Made by a program: the position numbers and the translations under genes. From JACCUZ01 sp038246575 (lineage in GTDB: Bacteria; Actinomycetota; Actinomycetes; JACCUZ01), in contig JBBRVU010000201.1 of the NCBI GenBank assembly GCA_038246575.1, forward strand, positions 1 to 7,039: 7,039 bases of DNA, given 5' to 3'. The notes beneath the pieces are model-generated. The model was not told where the DNA came from and did no database searches. It worked only from the letters and a program-made list of their open reading frames with translations. Shown piece by piece: positions 1 to 6,274 of the stretch (position 1 is its first letter; each line of letters opens with the position of its first letter).

Positions 1-1137
1 CGGCCCGGGCCGGAGCTCAAGCGGTTGACCCCACGCAACAACGACACCCTGCTCTTTGACGGCATCCCGTGGATCGGGCGAGCCCAGGAGGAGCACGACG
101 CCTTCGCGGAGTCGCTGCGCAGCCACGACGTCGAGATCCTCTACCTGACCGAGCTGTTGGCGCAGGCGCTCGAGATCGAGGCAGCCCGCGAGGAGACGAT
201 CGGCGCAGTTCTCGCCGACCCGCGACTGGGCGAGTCGCTGCACCGCGCGGTGGACACGTACCTGCACGGGCTCGATCCCCAGGCGCTGACCATCCGACTC
301 ACGGCCGGCCTCGCCCACGAGGAGATGGCTCCGGTGGGCGGGCTGACCTACCGGTTCATGGACCGGCACGACTTCGTCATCGACCCGTTGCCGAACCTGC
401 TGTTCACCCGTGACTCGAGTGTCTGGATCCGCGACTGCGTCGCCGTGACGAGTCTCGCGATGCCGGCGCGGATGCGTGAGACCAGCCTGACCCAGGCGAT
501 CTACCGCCACCACCCACGCTTCGCTGGTACGCAGCTCGTGCACGGGCCGGACAACGAGCCGGTGGAGGGCGGGGACGTCCTGCTGCTCTCGCCCGGGGTC
601 GTCGCCGTCGGTGTCGGCGAGCGCACGACCCCGGCGGGCGTCGAGCGGCTGGCGCGCACCGTCTTCGACCGGGGACTCGCCACGACCGTGCTGGCCGTGC
701 CGATCGCCCAGGAGCGCGCGACCATGCACCTGGACACCGTGTGCACGATGGTCGACGTCGACGCGGTGGTGATGTACCCGAACATCGCCGACTCGCTGCA
801 GGCCTACACGGTCACCGACGGCGACGACGTGCACGTCGACGGCCCCGAGCCGTTCCTCGTCGCCGCCGCGAAGGCGATGGGCATCGACACGCTTCGGATC
901 ATCGACACCGGGCTGGACCCGATCACCGCGGAGCGCGAACAGTGGGACGACGGCAACAACACGCTGGCTATCGCGCCGCGTCTGACGGTGGCGTACGAAC
1001 GCAACGTCGAGACCAACGCGCGGCTGCGCGAGGCCGGCATCGAGGTGCTCGCCATCGCTGGCAGCGAGCTGGGCAGCGGCCGCGGCGGTCCGCGCTGCAT
1101 GTCCTGCCCGATCGCCCGGGACTCGCTGGCCCACTGA
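1..1137 (+). CDS. arcA: Arginine deiminase, 5' end outside window
   Basis: Hydrolyses L-arginine to citrulline and ammonia in the cytoplasm, the first step of the arginine deiminase pathway. The frame is open from base 1 (RPGPELKRLTP...), matching the conserved segment near the family N-terminus, so the TTG at 25 is not the start and roughly 30-35 residues lie upstream. 378 codons are visible; the family is usually about 400-420 residues. Catalytic motifs of the guanidino-group-modifying fold are all present: FTRD (Asp codon 412-414), EGGD (Glu 565-567), HLD (His 727-729, Asp 733-735) and, near the C-terminus, GGPRCMSCP, where the first Cys (1096-1098) is the expected nucleophile. The enzyme therefore looks intact and active. 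No arcB or arcC follows; the next gene is convergent. The start and its promoter cannot be seen. The family assignment is very secure. Confidence 0.96.
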   Translation, partial: RPGPELKRLTPRNNDTLLFDGIPWIGRAQEEHDAFAESLRSHDVEILYLTELLAQALEIEAAREETIGAVLADPRLGESLHRAVDTYLHGLDPQALTIRLTAGLAHEEMAPVGGLTYRFMDRHDFVIDPLPNLLFTRDSSVWIRDCVAVTSLAMPARMRETSLTQAIYRHHPRFAGTQLVHGPDNEPVEGGDVLLLSPGVVAVGVGERTTPAGVERLARTVFDRGLATTVLAVPIAQERATMHLDTVCTMVDVDAVVMYPNIADSLQAYTVTDGDDVHVDGPEPFLVAAAKAMGIDTLRIIDTGLDPITAEREQWDDGNNTLAIAPRLTVAYERNVETNARLREAGIEVLAIAGSELGSGRGGPRCMSCPIARDSLAH

Positions 1138-1205
1138 TTGCGCCGTCAACGGTCTGTCCGGCAACGAAATCCGTAGACAGCACGGGCAATGTCGGGGGAG
1201 ATGGG

Positions 1206-1250
1206 AGGGCCCGAGCGCTACCGACGGGGGATGCAGCAGCGCCCGGGCCT
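1206..1250. terminator. Candidate intergenic hairpin after arcA
   Basis: The arms 1206-1218 and 1239-1250 pair over 12 base pairs, with one bulged G and one A-C mismatch, around a 20-base loop. It lies about 70 bases after the arcA stop and 75 bases beyond the end of the convergent DUF5926 gene, so it could act as a shared terminator on either strand. There is no T-rich tract on either side, which is common for GC-rich actinobacterial terminators but weakens the call. The large loop is also a weakness. Confidence 0.35.
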
Positions 1251-1303
1251 GCAACGACGATATCCGAACGGCGGGCCGCTTGCCGAGCACCGCGAGCTCT
1301 CAC

Positions 1304-1319
1304 CGGGAACTTCGTCCCG
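1304..1319 (-). terminator. Small hairpin just after the DUF5926 stop
   Basis: CGGGA and TCCCG form a perfect 5-bp stem around a 6-base loop, beginning 5 bases past the stop codon of the - strand DUF5926 gene. Its position suits a transcript 3' end, but the stem is short and no U-tract follows. A chance hairpin is quite possible at this GC content. Confidence 0.25.
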
Positions 1320-1324
1320 ATGCA

Positions 1325-2287
1325 CTACCTCAGGGTGAGCTGCCGACTCGCAAGGCCGGCCCGGGCCCGGCGCGCCGCCGCATCCAGCGGCGAGGTGTCA
1401 GCCAGCGCCTCGCCGAGCCGCGCCGCCAACGCAGCGACCGGCTCCTCGATCGCCTCTGCGGTGGCACCGGTAGCGAGATCCCAGACCGGGACGACCAGGC
1501 CGTCCGCGCGGAACGCCCCGACGTAGCGGGATCCCTCGCCGAGCCCGTCGGAGTTGGCGGCGTGGAGGCGGGCCAGCGCGTCGAGCAGGGCGTCCTCGTC
1601 GTGCGGGACGACCCAGCGCACGTGGTTGCGCTCCCCGATCTCGCACCAGTACGCGGCCTCGACGCTGGTCAGACGCTCGGTCGGCACGACCGCCTCGTTG
1701 GCCCGTTCCATGGACTCCACGACATCCGGGGTCCGCTCCTCGAGCCCGTCAAGCCAGAAGTCGAACCCACTGTGAACCTGGACGGTCAGCGGCACGGTCA
1801 GGTCGAGCAGGTCCTGGAGCCGGGGTCCGGGGCCGGGCAGGCTGCTCGGGGCGATGGGGCTCCCTGGCTCTGCCTCGAGGGCACGCTCGAGTGCAACGGC
1901 GACGTCCCGGCTGGCGTCTCCGGAACCACCAGCCACCTGGAGACCGACGAAGACGGCGCCGTCCTGCCGCACCAGGCCCGGCCAGGCCATCGGCAGCACG
2001 GTCGCGAGGGTGACCCCTGAACCGGCTGCCTCACTGTCAGACAGGGTGAGGGCGGCGGTGGCCGCGGGAACGATCTGGCGCATCGCCACCCAGTCGCACT
2101 CGCCGGGCAGGCCCTCGAACGGCCTCGGGACGAACGCTTCGGCCGCCCGGACGCCGGCCCGGCCGTGGCAGGCCTTGTAGCGGCGGCCGGACCCGCAGGG
2201 GCAGGGTTCGCGGGCCCCGACGACGGGAACCTCGGCGTCACTGTCAGTCGGCGCGCTGACACGTCGACGAGTGGATTTCGTGCCCAT
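1325..2287 (-). CDS. SEC-C motif protein, DUF5926 family
   Basis: A 320-residue soluble protein of unknown function. Residues 1-20 are basic and polar. A SEC-C metal-binding motif follows at residues 29-41 (CPCGSGRRYKACH; Cys29, Cys31, Cys40, His41), the same type of zinc knuckle found at the C-terminus of SecA, here at the N-terminus. The next segment, around PFEGLPGECDWVA (56-68) and the closing ASRQLTLR, matches what I recall of the actinobacterial DUF5926 family, whose usual length is similar. No signal peptide or membrane segment is seen. The ATG at 2287 is supported by AGAAGG at 2296-2301, 8 bases upstream. The gene lies 87 bases downstream of the RsbW-like ATPase on the same strand, so the two may share a transcript. 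The metal-binding motif is seen directly; a role in secretion or protein binding would be guesswork. Confidence 0.9.
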   Translation of the reverse strand: MGTKSTRRRVSAPTDSDAEVPVVGAREPCPCGSGRRYKACHGRAGVRAAEAFVPRPFEGLPGECDWVAMRQIVPAATAALTLSDSEAAGSGVTLATVLPMAWPGLVRQDGAVFVGLQVAGGSGDASRDVAVALERALEAEPGSPIAPSSLPGPGPRLQDLLDLTVPLTVQVHSGFDFWLDGLEERTPDVVESMERANEAVVPTERLTSVEAAYWCEIGERNHVRWVVPHDEDALLDALARLHAANSDGLGEGSRYVGAFRADGLVVPVWDLATGATAEAIEEPVAALAARLGEALADTSPLDAAARRARAGLASRQLTLR

Positions 2288-2332
2288 GGGTACGGCCTTC
2301 TGGACGGGTGCGGTGGACCGGGCGAGGCTATC

Positions 2333-2353
2333 CGGCGGTCCGGAAGGCCGCCG
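2333..2353 (-). other. Hairpin between ATPase and DUF5926 genes
   Basis: Bases 2333-2341 and 2346-2353 form an 8-bp GC-only stem with one bulged base, closed by a 4-base loop (UUCC in the - strand transcript). It sits about 20 bases after the ATPase stop and 45 bases before the DUF5926 start. It could attenuate transcription or protect an mRNA end, but there is no U-tract, so a full terminator is doubtful. Confidence 0.35.
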
Positions 2354-2374
2354 CGGCGCTCCCGGTTCGCGCGG

Positions 2375-2797
2375 TCAGGCTTGGCTGCGCCGCGGCACCT
2401 CGGCCCAGACGGTGACCGAGTCCTCGCCTTCGAGCACACCCCACTGGGCGCTGACCGTACGCACGATGTCCAGGCCCCGACCTCCGAGATCGGTGACCGA
2501 CGCGACGCCGGCACGGGGCCTGGTCCCGCCACCGCCGTCGGTGATCTCGATGTGCAGGACGTCGGCGCGGATCTCCCAGCGGACCGTGATCTCACCGTTG
2601 GCCAGGGGCGCGGCGTGCTTGACGGCGTTGCTGACCAGCTCCGAGATGACCAGAACGGCATCCTCACGGTCTTCGGAGGCAACGCCAGCGGCAGCCAGCC
2701 GATCGGCGATGGTGTGCCGGGCCATCCTGACGCCAGTGCGCTCGTGCGGGACGGAGACGGAGGGTCGCGCCTCTCCCTGATCCGCCGCCGTGGCCAT
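2375..2797 (-). CDS. RsbW-like ATP-binding regulatory protein
   Basis: A 140-residue protein that consists almost entirely of one histidine-kinase-like ATPase domain of the RsbW/SpoIIAB anti-sigma type (HATPase_c_2). The Bergerat-fold motifs are visible: N-box ISELVSNAVKHA (Glu53, Asn57), G1 box TDGGGG (Asp87) and G2 box DLGGRGLDIV (103-112). There is no dimerisation/phospho-acceptor domain, receiver or membrane segment, so it is not a sensor kinase. Relatives in actinobacteria bind sigma factors or phosphorylate anti-anti-sigma (STAS) proteins; no sigma factor or STAS gene lies in this window, so its partner is unknown. The ATG at 2797 is preferred because an AGGAGG lies upstream and because the longer in-frame extension (to 2980) runs into the GDPD coding region with low-complexity sequence. 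A TTG directly before it (2798-2800) is an alternative with tighter spacing. Confidence 0.88.
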   Translation of the reverse strand: MATAADQGEARPSVSVPHERTGVRMARHTIADRLAAAGVASEDREDAVLVISELVSNAVKHAAPLANGEITVRWEIRADVLHIEITDGGGGTRPRAGVASVTDLGGRGLDIVRTVSAQWGVLEGEDSVTVWAEVPRRSQA

Positions 2798-2809
2798 CAA
2801 GAGCGAACG

Positions 2810-2815
2810 CCTCCT
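2810..2815 (-). promoter_or_regulatory. Strong Shine-Dalgarno of the ATPase gene
   Basis: A perfect AGGAGG on the - strand. It lies 12 bases before the ATG at 2797 and 9 bases before the adjacent TTG at 2800. It fixes the start to within one codon and argues against the longer 201-residue reading. The spacing actually favours the TTG. Confidence 0.7.
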
Positions 2816-2824
2816 GCTTCGACT

Positions 2825-2839
2825 GGTGCGAGCCGCACC
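2825..2839 (-). promoter_or_regulatory. Small hairpin upstream of the ATPase ribosome site
   Basis: GGTGCG and CGCACC are perfect complements separated by 3 bases, giving a compact 6-bp stem in the leader of the ATPase gene. It ends 9 bases before the AGGAGG. It could influence translation or be the remnant of a GDPD terminator. No U-tract is seen. Confidence 0.3.
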
Positions 2840-2865
2840 TTCCAGCGCGGACTCGTCAGCAAAGG

Positions 2866-2890
2866 TTGCCCGTACGGACCGCCGCGAAAC
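2866..2890 (-). promoter_or_regulatory. Possible SigB/SigF-type promoter for the ATPase gene
   Basis: On the - strand, GTTT (2890-2887), a 15-base spacer and GGGCAA (2871-2866) resemble the GTTT...GGGTAT pattern of general-stress sigma factors. The -35-like half and spacing agree; the -10 differs at two positions. It lies just beyond the GDPD stop, about 70 bases before the ATPase start. This is a weak match to a loose pattern. Confidence 0.2.
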
Positions 2891-2897
2891 GCCCTCG

Positions 2898-3701
2898 TCA
2901 GCGTCGGCCCAGCGCGGCGAGCACCCGCGCCGGGCGGTTGGTGATGATGGCGTCGACCGCGAGGTCTCGGCAGAGCGCAATGTCCTCGTGGGCGTCCACG
3001 GTCCACACGTGGACCTGCTTACGCCTGGCGTGAGCCTTCTCCACGTACGAAGGAAAGGCCCGCACGATGTCGATGTTCGGGCCGGCGATCGTCACGTGCG
3101 GCGGCAGCGTCCCGTTGCGATATCGCACCGGGACCCGGTCCATGAGCAGCACCGTGCTCACGTCCGGCGCGAGATCGCGCATCCTCCGGAGCGAGATCGG
3201 GCTGAAGCTCATCACCCGCACGGGCGACCGCGTGCCCGTCCAGCCGAAGTGGTCCAGCAGATGCACGAGCCGCCGCTCGACGAGGCCGGCGTAGCGGGTC
3301 GGGTGCTTGGTCTCGATGGCGACGCCGAGGGGGCGGCCGGTGTCCTTGACGGCGGCGAGCAACGACTTGAGGGTGAGGATCTGCGAGCGGTTGCGGTCGG
3401 GGATCTCGGGGTCCTCGAAGTCTTCCCAGGTGTCCCGCCACGACCCCCAGTCGAGCTCAGTCAGCTCGGCGAGCTCGAGGGTGGACAGCACACCCTTGCC
3501 GTTCGAGGTGCGGTCGATGCGGCGGTCGTGGACGCACACGAGGTGCCCGTCCTTGGTGAGGCGTACGTCACACTCGAGGGCGTCAGCGCCGTCCTCGATG
3601 GCGCGCAGGTAGGCGCTCAGCGTGTGCTCCGGCGCCTCGTCGGACGACCCGCGGTGCGCCACGACCTGAACCTGAGCCCGGTGCCCGTCGTCCGCCACCA
3701 C
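2898..3701 (-). CDS. Glycerophosphodiester phosphodiesterase (GDPD)
   Basis: Hydrolyses glycerophosphodiesters to glycerol 3-phosphate and an alcohol, feeding phospholipid turnover. 267 residues with a GTG start at 3701. Family motifs run in order: HRG (His16-Arg17), PEHT (the usual PENT), ECD (Glu43, Asp45), HD (His58) and IETK (Glu130, Lys132), then the C-terminal VHVWTVD and DAIITNRPA segments typical of the TIM-barrel end. The catalytic pair of histidines and the metal-binding acidic residues are therefore all present. No signal peptide or lipobox is seen, so it should be cytoplasmic, unlike the secreted GlpQ type. The start is uncertain: AGGTGG at 3715-3720 lies 13 bases upstream of the chosen GTG, a second GTG follows directly, and another sits just before AHRG. 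The much longer open frame upstream is only antisense to the hydrolase gene. Confidence 0.92.
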   Translation of the reverse strand: MVADDGHRAQVQVVAHRGSSDEAPEHTLSAYLRAIEDGADALECDVRLTKDGHLVCVHDRRIDRTSNGKGVLSTLELAELTELDWGSWRDTWEDFEDPEIPDRNRSQILTLKSLLAAVKDTGRPLGVAIETKHPTRYAGLVERRLVHLLDHFGWTGTRSPVRVMSFSPISLRRMRDLAPDVSTVLLMDRVPVRYRNGTLPPHVTIAGPNIDIVRAFPSYVEKAHARRKQVHVWTVDAHEDIALCRDLAVDAIITNRPARVLAALGRR

Positions 3702-3715
3702 GCGCTCGATGATTC

Positions 3716-3726
3716 CACCTGAGGTG
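3716..3726. promoter_or_regulatory. Palindrome in the divergent intergenic region
   Basis: CACCTGAGGTG is a perfect 5+1+5 palindrome about 15 bases upstream of the GDPD start and 69 bases before the hydrolase start. A further AGGTG half occurs at 3744-3748. It could be a small operator, but its left half overlaps the AGGTGG likely used as the GDPD ribosome site, which offers a simpler explanation. Confidence 0.25.
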
Positions 3727-3785
3727 CTCGGCCATGTGCCCGCAGGTGCCAGACGCGCCGATTCCGTCAATCCGGAGCGAACCCT

Positions 3786-3791
3786 TACGGT
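3786..3791 (+). promoter_or_regulatory. Candidate -10 element of a leaderless promoter
   Basis: TACGGT fits the actinobacterial TANNNT -10 pattern and ends 6 bases before the second ATG of the hydrolase gene (3798), so transcription would start at or next to the start codon. The -35 region is poor (only TT of TTGACA matches, at 3762-3767 with an 18-base spacer). No ribosome site is well placed: the nearest GGAG (3774-3777) is 17 bases from the first ATG. Confidence 0.4.
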
Positions 3792-3794
3792 CTG

Positions 3795-5099
3795 ATGATG
3801 CACCGATTCGTCATCCCGATGCTCCTTGCCAGCCTGGCGTTGACCGGCTGCTCGGTCTTCTCCTCCGATGATCCCGCTCCTGGGACGGCCGGGACGCCGA
3901 GCGAGTCGCCGAGCGAGTCGGCCAGCAGCGAGCCCACGGGCAAGCCGGTCACCGCCGAGTTCTTCGGCCTTCACGACCACGACCCGGTCGGCGACGCCCC
4001 CGCCGGCTGGCCGCAGACGAAGTTCGGGTCCTACCGGGCCTGGGACGCGGCCGTGACCTGGCGCGAGATCGAGCTGGCGCCCGATCAGTTCAGCTTCGAC
4101 CGGCTCGATGCGATGGTCGACACGGCCGAGTCGCACGACACCGGTGTGCTGCTCGTTCTCGGCCAGACACCGGCGTTCCACGCCAAGCAGCCGACCGCCG
4201 AGAGCTTCTACGGCGAAGGTGCAGCCTCGCCGCCGAAGCTGAAGGCCTGGAAGACCTACGTCCGCACTGTCGCGGAGCGGTATGCCGGACGCAACGTTGA
4301 GTACCAGGTGTGGAACGAGCCCAACGTGTCCGGCTTCTGGAGCGGCAGCCCGCAGGCGATGGCAAACCTGACCAAGGCGACGTACGACGTGCTGAGCGAG
4401 ATCGACCCCAAGCCGCTGCTGGCGGCCCCGGCGCTCGTGACCAGGCTGTCCGGTCAGCGGTCGTGGATCAATCGCTACTACGGCTCCACCGTCGACGGGC
4501 AGCCGGTGAGCGACTTCTTCGACGTGGTGTCCTTCCAGCTCTATCCCGCGGCCGAGGGCACGCCGGAGACGTCGATGGAGTTGCTCGTCGCGATGCGCGA
4601 GATGCTCGCGACTTACGGGGTGGACAAGCCGATCTGGAACAGCGAGATCAACTACGGGCTCACCGGCGTCGAGGTCGAGCCGACCGGCGCGAAGCAGCAG
4701 CAGGCGAATGTCGCGCAGACCTACATCCTCAACGCCGCCAACGGGATCGAGCGGGTCTACTGGTACGGCTGGGACCAGCAGCTGATCGTCGACACCCTGC
4801 TCACCGAGGGCGATGCCGCCACAGCGACCAAGGCGGGCGAGGCGTTCAAGACGGTGCGGAAGTGGCTGACCGGTGCGACCGTGTCCTGCAGCCAGGATGC
4901 GCAGGGCACCTACGCCTGCACGTTGAACGGCCCGGCGGGGCAACAGACCGTGTTCTGGAACCCAGACGGCGACGCCAGGGTGACTGTGCCCGAGGGCGCC
5001 GACCAGGCGCAGGAGGTCGGCAGCAAGGCGCAGCCCGCCTCCGCAGGTTCCACTCTGGATGTGGGCATCCTGCCCGTACTGGTCGACGCCGTGGGATGA
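3795..5099 (+). CDS. Lipoprotein glycoside hydrolase, GH39/PslG-like
   Basis: A 434-residue predicted extracellular lipoprotein glycosidase. Residues 1-18 form a type II signal peptide ending in the lipobox LTGC, with Cys19 as the lipid anchor. Residues 20-52 are a Ser/Pro/Glu-rich linker, and a clan A TIM-barrel follows (about 53-345). The acid/base is probably Glu175 in VWNEPN and the nucleophile Glu284 in IWNSEIN. A short C-terminal domain (about 358-432) reads like a beta-sandwich, with Cys365 and Cys375 placed to form a disulfide. The spacing of the two glutamates and the neighbouring glycosyltransferases recall PslG, the GH39 hydrolase of the Pseudomonas Psl exopolysaccharide locus. The substrate cannot be read from sequence. 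Its stop overlaps the next start as ATGA, so translation is coupled. Two tandem ATGs (3795, 3798) are possible starts; either keeps the signal peptide. GH39 versus another clan A family is not settled. Confidence 0.88.
   Translation: MMHRFVIPMLLASLALTGCSVFSSDDPAPGTAGTPSESPSESASSEPTGKPVTAEFFGLHDHDPVGDAPAGWPQTKFGSYRAWDAAVTWREIELAPDQFSFDRLDAMVDTAESHDTGVLLVLGQTPAFHAKQPTAESFYGEGAASPPKLKAWKTYVRTVAERYAGRNVEYQVWNEPNVSGFWSGSPQAMANLTKATYDVLSEIDPKPLLAAPALVTRLSGQRSWINRYYGSTVDGQPVSDFFDVVSFQLYPAAEGTPETSMELLVAMREMLATYGVDKPIWNSEINYGLTGVEVEPTGAKQQQANVAQTYILNAANGIERVYWYGWDQQLIVDTLLTEGDAATATKAGEAFKTVRKWLTGATVSCSQDAQGTYACTLNGPAGQQTVFWNPDGDARVTVPEGADQAQEVGSKAQPASAGSTLDVGILPVLVDAVG
3896..3919 (+). repeat. 12-base tandem repeat in the lipoprotein linker
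   Basis: GCCGAGCGAGTC occurs twice, perfectly and in tandem, encoding the PSESPSES part of the disordered linker after the lipobox. Being in frame, expansion or loss would only alter linker length. Confidence 0.8.
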
Positions 5100-6274
5100 G
5101 AGTCCTCGTTGTTCACAACCGCTACCGGTCTGAGGTTCCGTCGGGCGAGAACGTTGCGGTGGACTCCGAGATCTCTGCCCTGGTGGCCGCCGGTGTCGAT
5201 GTCGTGACCTATCTGCGATCGAGCGATGAGATTTCTCAGATGTCGACGGCAGAGAAGGCCACGGTGCCTTTGCAGGCGGTCCACTCGCGGCGAGCCGTCG
5301 CTGACCTGGATCGGCTGATCAAGTCGGCGCGGCCCGACGTTCTGCACCTGCACAACCCGTTCCCACTCATCTCCTGGTCAGCCGTCCGCGTCGCGCATCG
5401 GCTCGGCGTTCCAGTCGTGGTCACCCTTCACAACCACCGGCACAGCTGTATGAGGGGAAGCTACTTCCGAGACGGCCAACCCTGCACTCTGTGCCGGGGC
5501 AAGTCGCTGCCCTGGCCGGCCGTCCAGCACGGCTGCTACCGCGACTCTCGCCTGCAGAGCATGCCGATGGCGGCCGCCTTCGCCGCCCATAGATCTGACC
5601 AGCGAGCGGTGGACCGCTACATCGCGCTGACTCGGGCCGGTGCCACCAGCATTCTCGAGTCCGGGATCGCCACGCCAGAACAGGTGGTGATCCGGCCGAA
5701 CACCGTTTCGGACCCGGGGCCGGCGACGCCACCGGGACAGGGTCTGCTGTTTGTTGGTCGGCTCACCGCCGACAAGGGAGTCCTCATGCTGTTGGAGGCA
5801 TGGCGTCGCGCCGAGGCGCCCTTCGGGACCCTGACGATCATCGGCGATGGACCCGAGCTCGAGGCTGTCGGGGCCGCGGCTACAGCATCCCCCAACGGCA
5901 TCGTGGCGCTCGGCGCGCTGGACCCGATGGGCGTCGCAGATGCTATGCGGCAATGCGCGGCCGTCGTGGTGCCCTCGACGTCCCCGGAGGGGCTTCCTTT
6001 GGTCGTCCTGGAGGCCTTCGCCCACGCCCGGCCGGTCATCGCGACCCGCGGTGGGGGGCTGACTGACGTCGTTGGCGAGGCAGTTGGCTGGATCTCGGAG
6101 CCAACGGTCGAAGGCTTGGCGGCTGTGCTCCGAGACGCAGCGCGAGCCGGGGGCGTCGAGCGCGGCACCGCGGCTCGTTCGGCGTATGAGACGAAATTCG
6201 CCACGGACGTCGTCATCCGCCAGCAGATCTATATCTACGAGCGCGTGATCGACGAGCGGCGTACGCGGCGTTGA
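5096..6274 (+). CDS. Glycosyltransferase family 4 (GT-B fold)
   Basis: A 392-residue retaining glycosyltransferase that would move a sugar from a nucleotide donor to a glycan or lipid-linked acceptor on the cytoplasmic side of the membrane. The N-terminal Rossmann domain begins MRVLVVHNRYRSEVPSGEN with the loop typical of the family; HLHNPFP (84-90) and TLHNHRHSC (110-118) follow. A Cys cluster (Cys118, Cys130, Cys133, Cys147) occurs in a segment seen in many related GT4 proteins. The donor-binding C-domain carries GRLTADKG (221-228) and the EX7E motif EGLPLVVLE (Glu298, Glu306). No membrane helix is evident. The ATG overlaps the hydrolase stop (ATGA) and no good ribosome site precedes it, so it is probably translated by coupling. 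Its 3' end overlaps the convergent transferase by 62 bases. The 5' part is lower in GC than arcA. Donor and acceptor are unknown. Confidence 0.92.
   Translation: MRVLVVHNRYRSEVPSGENVAVDSEISALVAAGVDVVTYLRSSDEISQMSTAEKATVPLQAVHSRRAVADLDRLIKSARPDVLHLHNPFPLISWSAVRVAHRLGVPVVVTLHNHRHSCMRGSYFRDGQPCTLCRGKSLPWPAVQHGCYRDSRLQSMPMAAAFAAHRSDQRAVDRYIALTRAGATSILESGIATPEQVVIRPNTVSDPGPATPPGQGLLFVGRLTADKGVLMLLEAWRRAEAPFGTLTIIGDGPELEAVGAAATASPNGIVALGALDPMGVADAMRQCAAVVVPSTSPEGLPLVVLEAFAHARPVIATRGGGLTDVVGEAVGWISEPTVEGLAAVLRDAARAGGVERGTAARSAYETKFATDVVIRQQIYIYERVIDERRTRR

Noticed and set aside
1138..1324. Possible small gene or RNA in the gap between arcA and DUF5926
   Set aside because: No short frame with a ribosome site and no tRNA-like or riboswitch-like structure was recognised; only the two hairpins stand out.
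741..1526. + strand open frame running from inside arcA into the intergenic gap
   Set aside because: It is out of frame with arcA, Arg/His-rich, and typical of a high-GC shadow frame. It also runs across the DUF5926 3' end.
1280..2020. + strand open frame of 246 codons opposite DUF5926
   Set aside because: It is antisense to a gene with a clear family match and metal motif; no domain or ribosome site supports it.
2798..2980. 61-residue N-terminal extension of the RsbW-like ATPase
   Set aside because: It overlaps the end of the GDPD gene, is low-complexity Ser/Arg/Ala, and a perfect AGGAGG points to a start at 2797-2800.
3702..4943. Long - strand open frame continuous with the GDPD gene (would make a 681-residue protein)
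   Set aside because: It is antisense to the well-supported lipoprotein hydrolase, its sequence is Arg/Leu/Gly/Val-rich with no recognisable domain, and GDPD homologues begin just before the HRG motif. High GC explains the lack of stops.
4310..5095. N-terminal extension of the glycosyltransferase open frame
   Set aside because: It lies wholly within the hydrolase gene in another frame and is Arg/Gly/Ala-rich. The family N-terminus MRVLVVHNRY begins exactly at 5096.
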